NCBI GenBank assembly: GCA_903834925.1
Contig: CAILLA010000238.1
Location: 18,078-82,077, forward strand
Direction: 5' to 3'
DNA from: an uncultured Schlesneria sp.
GTDB lineage: Bacteria > Planctomycetota > Planctomycetia > Planctomycetales > Planctomycetaceae
Length of the DNA: 64,000 bases
Shown: positions 43,217 through 52,523 of the stretch, piece by piece
How positions within the stretch are numbered: position 1 is the first letter of the stretch
Layout: each line of letters begins with the position of its first letter
The notes under the pieces: generated by a model
The model's database searches: none
What the model was told of the DNA's origin: nothing
Seen by the model: only the letters and a program-made list of their open reading frames with translations
Translations under genes and position numbers: made by a program

Positions 43217-46200
43217 CTACTTATCAGACTTTTTGCCGGTGTCCGCCTTCTGTCTCGCAAGGTCGCGAGTGAACTTCTCATAAACCTGTCGATAGGCAGC
43301 GGGAATCGGCGTCCGCTTTGATTGCACCTGGCTGACATCACGCTTTGGTTCTTTTTCACCAGACCGCTGGGAACCGGACTTCTGCAGATCGAGGTTCTTC
43401 AACATCTCCTGGAATTGTTGCTGGCGAGCTTTCGATTCCGGTGATTCTTCCGCTCGCTTCGATTCATCCAGATATTTGGAAAGTCGATCAGCAAATTGCT
43501 GCATTTCGTCCTTGTTCCAACCAAGTTGTTCAAGAACCTCGGGGTCGACCGAACCCCGTTCCAGATCCTTTTTCAGCTTCTGGAGAACGAGTTCCGTTGC
43601 CTGACGATTGTATTCAAGATTCGCTTCATCCCCTGGTCCTACGTCAGGCGTGTCACCTCCCGATGTTGCAGACCCATCCCCATCAGCACCGGTTCCGCCC
43701 TGACCATTAAAGCTGTTACCAGGCTTCCCTGGTTTGGAAGGGCTCCCTTTCTCGTTTGATGGCTTGCCGTTGGGGTTTTCCTGGCCAGGCTCGGTTCCCT
43801 CGCCGCTGCCACCTTTCCCCCCATTTTCAGATTCACCATTTTCGGGCTTGGCACTCGGATCAGACTCACCGTTGTCTGACTTCTTTTCACCACTCTTTTT
43901 ACCCTCGCCCGATTCACCATCTTTCTTGTCGAAATCATTGACCTGCTTATTTTCGGATTTTTTCGGATTATCTGCCTTCTTACTCGCGGAATCCTTGCTG
44001 TTCGACTTTTTGCCCGACTGACCATTCGAAGATTCGTCACTTGATTCCGAATTCTTGTCTTTCGACTGCGACTTGCCTTCGGCCTTCTTTCCAGGCTGCG
44101 ATTCAGTAGAGGACTCGGAATCAGACGCATCATTGTTTTTTGAGCCATCTGCTTTTTTCGGCTTGGTTTCTTTCGGCTTCGATGAATCCGTTGACTCGCC
44201 AGGCTCATCCCCTTTGTCTTGCTCGGTGTTTTCCGAGTCTGCTCCTTGTTCCCGTTTCGGATTTTCGTTGCGAGTGGGCTTTTCCTGATTCGTGGTTTTA
44301 CCGACTGCATCGTTCATCTCGTCCGGATTGGAATCCGATTTGGGCGTTCCGTCAGCTTGACGTGGCTTGTTACGACCACCGGGCTTCTTCTCATTCTCAG
44401 AATTGTTCGATTGCTTTTCTTCCAACTCTTTCTTTGTTTTTTCTGATTGCGACGGATCCGGGCGCGTTGCAGGCTTTTCTTTTGGGTCGCGTTTGACCTT
44501 ATCGTTTTGAACTTTCGAAGGTTTGCTATTGGGGTCGTGATCAGGCTTCGCGATGCCCGATTCTGTGCCGTCCGCAGGCTTCTTGACCGAATCGGGAGAA
44601 TCTTTCGCTTGTTCTCCTGGTCCGTCTGGCGACGTCTTGGAATCGGAGTTCTTCGGCTTCGTTTTCGGTTTTCCACCGTCTGGAGACGTTTCCTGTTTCG
44701 GTGAGTTTTCGTTTAATCCCGTTGGTAGATTGTCGTCAGTGGGCTTCTGGGGCTTGGGCTTCGACTCCTGTCCTTCCGCCTTCGACTCCTGACGACTTTC
44801 GTCCTTGCCCGTTGCGGATTTCTTATTGGCCTTATTTTCGTTTGCTGATGGATCGGCGTTGTCCTTTTGATCGGAACCCCCCTTGGCCTTTTCCTGATCC
44901 GCCTCATTCATCGCGCCATCCGGCTTGTCAGATTCCGGTTTGGCACCGTTCTGGTTCGGATCATTCTTCGCCGTATCTGACTGATTCTTTTTCTCTTGTT
45001 CTTTGCTTTCAGGTTTTAGCTGATCACCGGGTTCTGGCTGGTCGTTATCCGACTTCAAATCGTCTTTATCTTTTGAAGGATTATTATTCGTTGCCGAGTC
45101 TTTCGCAGGATCTTCTTTCGACGAAGACTTTTCTTTCTTGGACATCTCGCCAGTCGGCTTTTCATTTTTCGGAGGACCGCCTTCGGTTTGATCTGTTTCT
45201 GGCTGGTCGGCCGACGGCTTTTTATTCTTCGATGGCTCCTCATTTGACTTGTCACCAGTCGATGGATCAGTTTTTCCTTGAACGTCCTTGTTCCGGGCCT
45301 TTTGCGGTTCAGACTTTTCGCTTTGGCCCCGGGAATTCTGATCGGCTTCTTCCTTATCGCCTGGCATTTCCTCTGTTTCTTGTTTGCCAGGTTCCGGCAT
45401 TGCCCGATTCGGGGCTGACTCGTCCGACGGCTGCGATTCATTTGGCTTTGTCGATTTCTTCGCGTTCTGCTCAAATTTCTCAACAAGTCGTTTCAGTGCT
45501 TCGTCATCCTGAGATCCATCGGAGCTCAGTGGTTTCGTTGACTTATCGTCCCCTTTTGACTCGTCGGTCTTCGCCAAATCGTTTGACTTTTTCTCGCGAT
45601 CAGTTTTTGAAGTTCCTTTGTTTTGACCAGCAGCCGTCTGTGGATCAGCGGATTGCCCTTGTTTGTCCGATTCACCTGAGTTGTTCTGTGACTGCGCAGT
45701 CTGATCCTGTTGAGGCGGTTCTTCCTGGTTCTTCTTGGGTTGTTTCGGATCGGTCTCGCTGGAAGCCGTCTCATTCGAGTTTTGGCGTTCCTTGGATTCG
45801 GCGTCAGGTTGCGTTCCGTGATCAACAGGGTCGGCATTCATTTCCCGTTCGGTCTCGGCGAGTTTCTGTTCCAGGCGTTGGTTTTGTTCCGCCAGTTGTC
45901 GTTCGACATCCTTTTTTGAAGCTGGTTCTAACACGCGAATTTTGAGCTTTGGCGTATTTCGTGAATTTGGCTTGGGCTGTCTGTTGTCGTAGACCTCGAT
46001 CCACAACTCGAGCAAATCGCCGTTGGCGACATTGTGCTTGGCGAGCGATAATTCGTGTTTGAGTGTCAACTGCGGCGTTCGCCCTTCAGAAAGTTGTTCA
46101 TGAACAATCTTTTGACCTGCTTTTTCGATGTTCAAGTACAGATAACTCAGTTCGAAATCGGGATCGCGAGCCTGAATTAAAAGTGGAATGACCCCGTTCG

Positions 46201-47518
46201 CGGGCGATTCCAGATCTCGATCCGGTTGCAACAAAGCGACTTCCGGAGGCAAATCGGGGCGAATCGTCAGAGCGTGGTTTGTCGGTGCGGTGTCCCTTCG
46301 TCCATCCTCGGTTTTGCAATCGATGCGGTAGTATTTCGGTGAGGTCCCGTCGGATCGCATCGACAATGTCCATGCCGCTTGAAGCTGACGTCCGCCAGCG
46401 GTAACCGACATTGGTATTTCTTCGCCCGTAGGCCCGACCAGAGGATCATCCATTTTTTGAATCATCCCCGTCCGCACCGGCATGTTTGTTTTCGCGTTAA
46501 TGACGACCGTGGCACCTTCCCATGCATCAATCTGGCCGTTATTCGCTTGTTCGACGGGTTGCAACTTCATGTACTCGGGGAATTCGATCCGAATGTTTTC
46601 GATGTTGGCTGACGGCGGTTGCTCAACGGTAATCTTGTAGGTGGCCGACTCGGCGTCCCCCGCTTTGATCAAATAGGTCAGATCCTGCATCAATCCCTGT
46701 GTTGACTCGCCAATCACCTGGCCCTTGAATCGAGTTTGCCCCTCCGCTTCGACTCGTAGCTCAACCGGTTCACGATTGAATTTGCCGTCGGCAGACGTGT
46801 AAAGCAGCCAGACCTGGTGTGGAATTTCTCCTGCAAGATCGACCTGAACTTCGACTGATTGCGTATGAGCTGGAACCGTGATGTCCCCTGGCTTGATCGA
46901 CAGAATCTCGGTTCGAGTGGCCAAAGGAACTTCAGCCGCAGGAAGAAGCCCACGCCAGATTGAATTCGAGATCTTTTTCGGTGAGATCAGGGCGTACAGA
47001 CAAAACATCACAATGACTGCCAGCAGCACATAGGCGGTACGCACGAGCGGTCGATGATCAATGGCGTTCGAAACATCAACTTGTTGCAGTCGCACAGCCG
47101 CACGCCGCTCCATCGCCCGAATGATTGCGGGATTGATGGCACGTCCTGCCGCTTTGAGATCAATCAGATTCAGCAGATTGCTCTTCAGTTCCGGCTCTGC
47201 CTTTTCGATTTCCCGTGCAGCAAACAATCCGTTGACCGAGCGAAACGAAGGGACACCGACTTTCCACACCAGCCACGAAATTGTCGAAAGCACCAACGTT
47301 GACAAGAGAACCCACCGCCAACCTGGCCCAAATCCGTCACGTACGACCCACTGGTCAAACACGACAAACAGCAGCAGATAGCCCAGAAACATTGCGGCAA
47401 CGCCCGCCAATGCCGTTAACAAATCCGTGGTCCGGATCGTCGAACGTGTCTTTTCGAGCTTTAAACCGACATACTCGTCAAAATCGACATAGTTGCCCGC
47501 ATTGGATGTAGTCGTCAT
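43217..47518 (-). CDS. Giant membrane protein with DUF4175-like N-terminus and very long charged tail
   Basis: The 1433-residue protein has three N-terminal membrane helices near residues 35-60, 68-85 and 165-180 (TALAGVAAMFLGYLLLFVVF and neighbours). A predicted extracytoplasmic beta-rich region with IEFPEYMKLQPVEQANNGQ follows to about 550. Residues roughly 560-1330 are a low-complexity tail of Lys, Glu, Ser, Asp, Asn, Gln, Pro and Gly. A short helical end (EVLEQLGWNKDEMQQFADRLSK) closes it. I recognise the overall shape from planctomycete proteins linked to MoxR/VWA clusters, but no such genes are adjacent. The function is unknown. Confidence 0.8.
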   Translation of the reverse strand: MTTTSNAGNYVDFDEYVGLKLEKTRSTIRTTDLLTALAGVAAMFLGYLLLFVVFDQWVVRDGFGPGWRWVLLSTLVLSTISWLVWKVGVPSFRSVNGLFAAREIEKAEPELKSNLLNLIDLKAAGRAINPAIIRAMERRAAVRLQQVDVSNAIDHRPLVRTAYVLLAVIVMFCLYALISPKKISNSIWRGLLPAAEVPLATRTEILSIKPGDITVPAHTQSVEVQVDLAGEIPHQVWLLYTSADGKFNREPVELRVEAEGQTRFKGQVIGESTQGLMQDLTYLIKAGDAESATYKITVEQPPSANIENIRIEFPEYMKLQPVEQANNGQIDAWEGATVVINAKTNMPVRTGMIQKMDDPLVGPTGEEIPMSVTAGGRQLQAAWTLSMRSDGTSPKYYRIDCKTEDGRRDTAPTNHALTIRPDLPPEVALLQPDRDLESPANGVIPLLIQARDPDFELSYLYLNIEKAGQKIVHEQLSEGRTPQLTLKHELSLAKHNVANGDLLELWIEVYDNRQPKPNSRNTPKLKIRVLEPASKKDVERQLAEQNQRLEQKLAETEREMNADPVDHGTQPDAESKERQNSNETASSETDPKQPKKNQEEPPQQDQTAQSQNNSGESDKQGQSADPQTAAGQNKGTSKTDREKKSNDLAKTDESKGDDKSTKPLSSDGSQDDEALKRLVEKFEQNAKKSTKPNESQPSDESAPNRAMPEPGKQETEEMPGDKEEADQNSRGQSEKSEPQKARNKDVQGKTDPSTGDKSNEEPSKNKKPSADQPETDQTEGGPPKNEKPTGEMSKKEKSSSKEDPAKDSATNNNPSKDKDDLKSDNDQPEPGDQLKPESKEQEKKNQSDTAKNDPNQNGAKPESDKPDGAMNEADQEKAKGGSDQKDNADPSANENKANKKSATGKDESRQESKAEGQESKPKPQKPTDDNLPTGLNENSPKQETSPDGGKPKTKPKNSDSKTSPDGPGEQAKDSPDSVKKPADGTESGIAKPDHDPNSKPSKVQNDKVKRDPKEKPATRPDPSQSEKTKKELEEKQSNNSENEKKPGGRNKPRQADGTPKSDSNPDEMNDAVGKTTNQEKPTRNENPKREQGADSENTEQDKGDEPGESTDSSKPKETKPKKADGSKNNDASDSESSTESQPGKKAEGKSQSKDKNSESSDESSNGQSGKKSNSKDSASKKADNPKKSENKQVNDFDKKDGESGEGKKSGEKKSDNGESDPSAKPENGESENGGKGGSGEGTEPGQENPNGKPSNEKGSPSKPGKPGNSFNGQGGTGADGDGSATSGGDTPDVGPGDEANLEYNRQATELVLQKLKKDLERGSVDPEVLEQLGWNKDEMQQFADRLSKYLDESKRAEESPESKARQQQFQEMLKNLDLQKSGSQRSGEKEPKRDVSQVQSKRTPIPAAYRQVYEKFTRDLARQKADTGKKSDK

Positions 47519-47785
47519 TATCGAACTCCGCTGCCGAGAAAAAGACGGTATGTCTGCTTTTATTATTGAGGCGACGTCAAATTTGTCAACAAGTGGCCGG
47601 TGGTCGTCGTTGGACTTTCACTTTCTCGCAACGCCTCTACGATACCATAATTCGACGCAATATCAGGTCGAAGAGTTGCCGAAATTCTTCCTGATTTATT
47701 TTGGGATTGATCTCGCCAAACCGGACGCTAGTCCGTACGGTTTAATATTCAATTTGATTCTTTCTCGTTTTGCAGATATTTTCAC

Positions 47786-49129
47786 ATGATGTTCAAGCGT
47801 GCCCATTCCGTTTTGATCGTTGAAGACGAAGACATTATCCGGACGTCGTTGCGTGAATTCCTGGTGGAAGAAGGCTACGAGGTTGCCGTTGCTTCAACGG
47901 TTGCTGCTGGTATTCATCAGGCAAAGTTAAAGGATTACGACGTCGCGATTTGCGATGTTCAACTTCCCGACGGCGATGGTCTGGTATTGCTCCGCCGCCT
48001 GCAGCAGCTGAATCCTAACATTTCAGGCCTGATCATTACGGCCTACGCCACCGTCGAGAACGCCATCGAGGCATTCAAATCGGGCGCATTTGACTTCCTC
48101 GTCAAGCCGGTCATTTTCGATGATCTGGCAAACAAATTGAGGCGATTGTTTGAGTACCGCCAACTCTACCTGGAAAATCAGGCACTTCGCCGTGAACTAT
48201 CTCGCCGCGACGACAGCGACGAAATCGTCGGTTCCAGCAAAGCGATTCATAACGTCCGGGAAGCAATCCGTAAGGTCGCCATTACGAACGCCAATGCGCT
48301 GCTGGTCGGCGAATCAGGAACCGGCAAGGAATTATTTGCTCGCGCAATCCACAAGTGGGGACCAAAACAGAACGAACGTTTCATGGTCGCCAGTTGCTCA
48401 ACTCGTCCCGAAACTGAGCTTGAATCAATGCTGTTCGGCACGGTCGGAAACGCCGGCGAGACACCCGGCTTATTTCGGCATGTCGGCCAGGGTACGCTGT
48501 TCCTGGATGAAATCACCCAATTACCGCTCGCTACCCAGGGAAAACTACTTCGAGCCATCGAAAAGCAAGAAGTCACTCCAGTCGGTGGAACTGAACCGTA
48601 TACAGCGAATGCCAGGGTCATCGCCGCCACGACGAAAGATTTGACCCTGGAAATCGCTGGTGGAAGATTCCAGGAGGATCTGTTTTATCGCCTGGACGGA
48701 GTGAAGATCTGTATTCCACCGCTTCGCGAACGATTGGACGATATCCCTGAGCTTGTTGAGTTCTTCATCGGCAAACACGCTCGAGCCATGGGGCGCAAGG
48801 CGACCCTCGCCTCCAGCGATACAATCCGGCTGCTGATGTCCGCCCAATGGAAAGGGAACGTTCGACAGCTCGATAACGCCATCGAACGTGCAGTAATGAT
48901 GAGCGAAGGAACTCATGTCCGGCCAACCGATCTGCCCCCCGATTTACGAGGTGCCGAACAACCACTGCCCGACACTGACGATCTTCGTTCCGCTTTGCGT
49001 CATTACGAACGGTTGCACATTTTGCGAGTCCTTGATCAATTCCCCGATAAACGTGAAGCGGCCAAACGCCTGAAACTCGGCTTGTCCAGTCTTTATCGAA
49101 AAATCGAAGAGCTGGGAATTGATTTGTGA
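47786..49129 (+). CDS. NtrC-type response regulator lacking GAFTGA
   Basis: The 447-residue protein has a receiver domain with phospho-acceptor Asp57 in ICDVQLPDGDG, acidic pair Glu13/Asp14 and Lys in FLVKPV near 107. The AAA+ domain has Walker A GESGTGKE near 173 and Walker B GTLFLDEI near 235. The C-terminus has a Fis-like helix-turn-helix (REAAKRLKLGLSSLYRKIEEL). The GAFTGA sigma-54 contact loop is missing: where it is expected the sequence reads MLFGTVGNAGETPGLFR. Such proteins can act without sigma-54. It is divergent from the giant protein gene. No histidine kinase gene is adjacent. Confidence 0.88.
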   Translation: MMFKRAHSVLIVEDEDIIRTSLREFLVEEGYEVAVASTVAAGIHQAKLKDYDVAICDVQLPDGDGLVLLRRLQQLNPNISGLIITAYATVENAIEAFKSGAFDFLVKPVIFDDLANKLRRLFEYRQLYLENQALRRELSRRDDSDEIVGSSKAIHNVREAIRKVAITNANALLVGESGTGKELFARAIHKWGPKQNERFMVASCSTRPETELESMLFGTVGNAGETPGLFRHVGQGTLFLDEITQLPLATQGKLLRAIEKQEVTPVGGTEPYTANARVIAATTKDLTLEIAGGRFQEDLFYRLDGVKICIPPLRERLDDIPELVEFFIGKHARAMGRKATLASSDTIRLLMSAQWKGNVRQLDNAIERAVMMSEGTHVRPTDLPPDLRGAEQPLPDTDDLRSALRHYERLHILRVLDQFPDKREAAKRLKLGLSSLYRKIEELGIDL

Positions 49130-49214
49130 CTCGACAAGCGTCAGGACAGATATCGCTCGACTCGGTTCTCTCGACGTTAAGATTGGATTGTATGGTCGCT
49201 GGACAACCAAACGC

Positions 49215-49619
49215 ATGAATCAACACTCGCAATCCAAAAGCTGCGTCGCCGTGCTGCTGATTGCCCACGGCAGTCGGCGTCCGGAAGCCAACCATGACCT
49301 CGTCCAACTGGCCGAGTTGCTCATTGCTCGGCGTGACTACGAAATCGTCGAAGTCTCGTACCTGGAACTGACAACACCAACAATCCTCGATGGAGGGCGA
49401 GCCTGTGCCGCGCGAGGCGCATCAAAAGTCTTGATGCTTCCTTATTTCCTTTCGGCAGGTGTCCACGTGGTAACTGATCTCAAAGAATTCCAAAAACAAC
49501 TGGCAGAAGAATTCCCGCAGATCGAGTTCATTCTCTGTCCGCATCTCGGCCTGCATCCCTTGATGGCAGACATTGTTGTCGCCCGATTACAAGAAGGTTC
49601 TCCCGTCTCGGCGACGTGA
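49215..49619 (+). CDS. CbiX-like sirohydrochlorin chelatase family protein
   Basis: The protein is about 134 residues from ATG 49215, a single CbiX/SirB-type domain. AVLLIAHGSRRPEAN holds the catalytic His in LIAHGSR. VEVSYLELTTPTILDG and VLMLPYFLSAGVHVVTDL carry the second His. These enzymes insert cobalt or iron into sirohydrochlorin in cobalamin or siroheme synthesis. One domain of this length would act as a dimer. The next gene starts 46 bases downstream, so the two may be co-transcribed. Confidence 0.85.
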   Translation: MNQHSQSKSCVAVLLIAHGSRRPEANHDLVQLAELLIARRDYEIVEVSYLELTTPTILDGGRACAARGASKVLMLPYFLSAGVHVVTDLKEFQKQLAEEFPQIEFILCPHLGLHPLMADIVVARLQEGSPVSAT

Positions 49620-49664
49620 TCAACTATACGATTCCCCTGCTTGTTCCTTACTCGGATTTGACGA

Positions 49665-50897
49665 ATGGCTGTCACCAAGAGACTTGATGAAAAACTACGG
49701 TCGATTCACGCTGACCCGCACGGATCACCCGAATTCATCATTGCCGACGCCAAGGACGCTGACATGGCGTTTGGTATGTCTGCCCCCGGTGAAACTCGAC
49801 AGGGGGTCTCACCGGAAAAGCATGATGGAGAACTTCGATTTAAAACGCTGGCTGAATACCGCGATCAAATCCGGCAGGTGATCGGCCAGCAGATCGTCGA
49901 TATCGTGTTAATGTCCGCCAGCACTTGCGAACAGCTGGCCGTTAAAGAACGGCTGTTCGAGAATTCGCCGCTGACTCCGGCCGCACGAGCCAACGATGCG
50001 ACCGACGTCCATGTTCCCCGAGGAGGAACAGTCCACACTGAACCGGCTCGTCCCTTTCGTACTGCACATATCGATCACATGCAGTGCGGACATCTCGACT
50101 GTTCAACCGCAGAACGAGATCTCGGTGCCAACCTCGGTCTTTATTCAGTCACGTTCCTGAACGATCAAGAGCGTGACCTGGAGACGTTGACCCGTTACAA
50201 AGAATTTCGAGAAGAAGCCGAACGAAAACAGTTCCGCCACTTCCTGGAAATCTTCGATCCGAACGTTCCCGACGTCGTCGCAGCCGAAAAGCTGCCCGGG
50301 TTTATTAATGATCTGATCGCGAGAACGCTCGCGGGGGTCGCACAAGCGGGGCGTCCCGTTTTTTTGAAAATGGTCTATCACGGCCCCAAAGCAATCGAAG
50401 AACTCGTCGCCTATGATCCGCATTTGATCGTTGGAGTCCTCGGTGGTGCCGCAGGAACGACTCACGATGCGTTTCAACTGCTGCATCAGACGAAAAAATA
50501 CGGCGGTCGAGCCGCCTTATTTGGCCGCAAGATCAACCAGGCCGAAAATCAACTGGCGTTCATCGAGTTTCTGCGTCTGATCGCCGACGGAGTGATCGAG
50601 CCGGAAGAAGCAGTCAAGGCATATCATTCTGTTTTGCAGAAACTCGGCATCACGCCAAACCGGTCGCTCGAACAAGACCTGGCATTCCAGACATCGGTCA
50701 TGAGTTACGGTCGCAGCCCCACGACGATCAGTATCCCCGCACCATCAACACCCGCACCAACACCACCCAATTCGTCACCATCCGAATCAACGACAAAGGT
50801 CGAAACCACCACCAGCGACAAACCTGACTTCGCCAAAATGACATCAACCCAAAGGTTGCAATACCATTTGGATCGTCTCAAACGATCGTTTGGTTGA
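49665..50897 (+). CDS. Probable TIM-barrel protein, aldolase-like, function unknown
   Basis: The 410-residue protein has an alpha/beta barrel flavour: VDIVLMSASTCEQLAV, VFLKMVYHGPKAIEELV, PHLIVGVLGGAAGTTHDAFQLL, GGRAALFGRKINQAENQLAF. The lysine strand and the GGxxGTT loop suggest a class I aldolase-like phosphate site, but I cannot name the substrate. Residues 360-395 are a Pro/Ser/Thr-rich linker before a small helical end (TSTQRLQYHLDRLKRSFG). Context next to the chelatase does not clarify the role. Confidence 0.7.
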   Translation: MAVTKRLDEKLRSIHADPHGSPEFIIADAKDADMAFGMSAPGETRQGVSPEKHDGELRFKTLAEYRDQIRQVIGQQIVDIVLMSASTCEQLAVKERLFENSPLTPAARANDATDVHVPRGGTVHTEPARPFRTAHIDHMQCGHLDCSTAERDLGANLGLYSVTFLNDQERDLETLTRYKEFREEAERKQFRHFLEIFDPNVPDVVAAEKLPGFINDLIARTLAGVAQAGRPVFLKMVYHGPKAIEELVAYDPHLIVGVLGGAAGTTHDAFQLLHQTKKYGGRAALFGRKINQAENQLAFIEFLRLIADGVIEPEEAVKAYHSVLQKLGITPNRSLEQDLAFQTSVMSYGRSPTTISIPAPSTPAPTPPNSSPSESTTKVETTTSDKPDFAKMTSTQRLQYHLDRLKRSFG

Positions 50898-50944
50898 TTG
50901 TTCGGAATTCAGACCGTTTCGCAAAGTGGCCCGTCGTCGCTTAA

Positions 50945-51144
50945 ATGTTTGGCGAAATTCCCGGTGTTACACGTATTCTACGTGAGTTACGTGAAACGAA
51001 CTATGTTGGTCCATTTGTGAATTCATCCAGCGACAACGCGCCATACAACAACGCCTGGATGAGGCTATTACCTCTGTCACTGAACAGATCGAGCGTCTTC
51101 AGGTTAGCATACAAGAGCCGGCATTTGGCGTATCATTCTTTTGA
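50945..51144 (+). pseudogene. Degraded small gene, frame switch inside
   Basis: The first frame reads MFGEIPGVTRILRELRETNY and then degenerates after about residue 26. In another frame from about 51017, a helical, coiled-coil-like string continues (EFIQRQRAIQQRLDEAITSV, EQIERLQVSIQ) to a TGA at 51142-51144. A single missing base near 51015-51020 would join them. I do not recognise a family. It opens a run of decayed small genes. Confidence 0.35.
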
Positions 51145-51181
51145 TGAGACCGGGCAGTAAAAGCACTTGGGGGGGATACGA

Positions 51182-51483
51182 ATGGTTGTCGACGAAAAGA
51201 CACGTCAAGCGTTGGATCTGAGCAGTCTTCAACTTCCGGCTCGCCCCTCGGTTATCAAGCTTGAGGCCGAAGATTATACCGAGTCCACGGGTGAATCGTC
51301 GCTTCGTATCCTTGTCCTTCTCGATGAAAAAACAGACGTCGACAAGCTCTCGGGCGCGGATGTCGGCGGATTGAAGTCCACGATCCGACAAAGCTTGCGA
51401 GAGCCCGGGATCAATGTTTTTCGTTAATTTTCTTCGCCAAACCGAGCGAACTGGCCGACACGCAAGACGAAGAGGAGGAGTAG
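51182..51483 (+). pseudogene. Small acidic protein with one-base frameshift, upstream of HEPN-like remnant
   Basis: From ATG 51182, after a G-rich ribosome site, the frame encodes MVVDEKTRQALDLSSLQLP, then LRILVLLDEKTDVDKLSG and a final EPGINVFR with stop at 51425-51427. In the +2 frame the natural continuation IFFAKPSELADTQDEEEE runs to TAG at 51481. Adding one base near 51419-51424 would restore a single protein of about 100 residues. The string fits small partners found beside HEPN-domain proteins, which is what follows. This is inference from pattern, not a search. Confidence 0.5.
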
Positions 51484-51485
51484 CC

Positions 51486-51632
51486 TTGCACGATGACCTC
51501 ATGGAACTCGCCAGTCAAATCGCAAAGATCGGCCCGGGCAAGCCGAAGCAGGCGCATCTGCGCTGTGCCGTCTCAACCGCATACTATTCAGTCTTCCATT
51601 TTCTCGAACGTCTTGGCAACGATCCCCGTTAA
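51486..51632 (+). pseudogene. Truncated HEPN-like protein
   Basis: The TTG start at 51486 has GAGGAGGAG five bases upstream, overlapping the end of the previous gene, as in a coupled pair. The 48-residue product is LHDDLMELASQIAKIGPGKP followed by HLRCAVSTAYYSVFHFLER. AVSTAYYSVFHFL is the typical first helix of HEPN-like proteins, but the rest of the domain, including the expected RxxxxH nuclease motif, is absent: the frame stops at 51630. This is probably a remnant of a nuclease-type partner. Confidence 0.5.
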
Positions 51633-51719
51633 AATCACCGATTTTGTCTCCCGCTGCGTTAAAATTGTTTCTGGCGACAGTGATTAGGCGATAAAACACG
51701 ATCCACCATTGGAAACGAA

Positions 51720-52523
51720 ATGGATAAAGACGAAGCGTTACACTTGATAGAAAAAAGAAACTGGCATTTATGGGATCAGTATCGCAAACTTCATCCAGAT
51801 TGGTGTCCAGACCTCTCGGAAGTCAAATTTGGCACTGCTGTTCTCACAGTTTTTGATCTTTCAAATGCAAACCTGTGTGGGAGCGACCTGTCATCCGCGA
51901 GACTTGTCTCCAAACTTGAAGATGGAAGTGAAATCCGATCAAACCTACATAACGCGAAGTACGATATTCGAACTATTTTTCCGGATGGATTTAACGCAGT
52001 CGCTGCGCGTGCCCAGTTTGTGACGCGAAAGGAACGGGAAAAGGAAATCCGCAGCCGCTCAAGTGTTTTCATTAGCTATGCCCGATCGGACGGCAAGATT
52101 GTGCGTGCAATAGATCAATGGCTTTGGAGCAAAGGGATTGAAACGCATATTGATGATCGCGACTTTTTCGCCGGCCCCGAACTTCAGGATGAAGTCATGC
52201 GTGTTATGAGAGCCTGCGATGTAATTCTCGTTGTACTCTCAGCAGCTTCCTCAGGACGGAAATGGCCGACATTTGAGCGTGAATTCGCCAAGCAACTTAC
52301 GGATACGGCTAAAAGAGAGGGACTGAATCCGCCACAATTGATCTATGTGGCCATTGACGACACACCATATCCATCGGATTCCGCAACTGAACGACTCAAC
52401 ATTGTCGCGAAGGGTAGGAATTTTCCATCGGTTTGTGACGAAATTCACCGATCGATTTTAAAGATCCCTGGTTCGAAAGCGGAAATGAACCTGGACGAGT
52501 TCAATGATTATGTATTTCGTTGA
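51720..52523 (+). CDS. Pentapeptide-repeat/TIR-domain protein, candidate immune effector
   Basis: The 267-residue protein has an N-terminal helical part and a short pentapeptide-repeat stretch (FDLSNANLCGSDLSSARL) ending in YDIRTIFPDGFN, the usual end cap of such repeats. From residue 115 a TIR domain follows: SVFISYARSDGKIVRAIDQW, the BB-loop region HIDDRDFFAGPELQDEV, VILVVLSAASSGRKWPTFERE (Glu in the position of the catalytic NADase Glu), and LIYVAIDDTPYP. TIR proteins with this Glu degrade NAD+ in several anti-phage systems. It sits among toxin-antitoxin genes and decayed genes, consistent with a defence island. No sensor partner is seen. Confidence 0.82.
   Translation: MDKDEALHLIEKRNWHLWDQYRKLHPDWCPDLSEVKFGTAVLTVFDLSNANLCGSDLSSARLVSKLEDGSEIRSNLHNAKYDIRTIFPDGFNAVAARAQFVTRKEREKEIRSRSSVFISYARSDGKIVRAIDQWLWSKGIETHIDDRDFFAGPELQDEVMRVMRACDVILVVLSAASSGRKWPTFEREFAKQLTDTAKREGLNPPQLIYVAIDDTPYPSDSATERLNIVAKGRNFPSVCDEIHRSILKIPGSKAEMNLDEFNDYVFR

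Noticed and set aside
43734..45945. Long plus-strand frames opposite the giant charged protein
   Set aside because: They mirror the minus-strand low-complexity tail, change character when the tail ends, and lack ribosome sites. They are composition artefacts.
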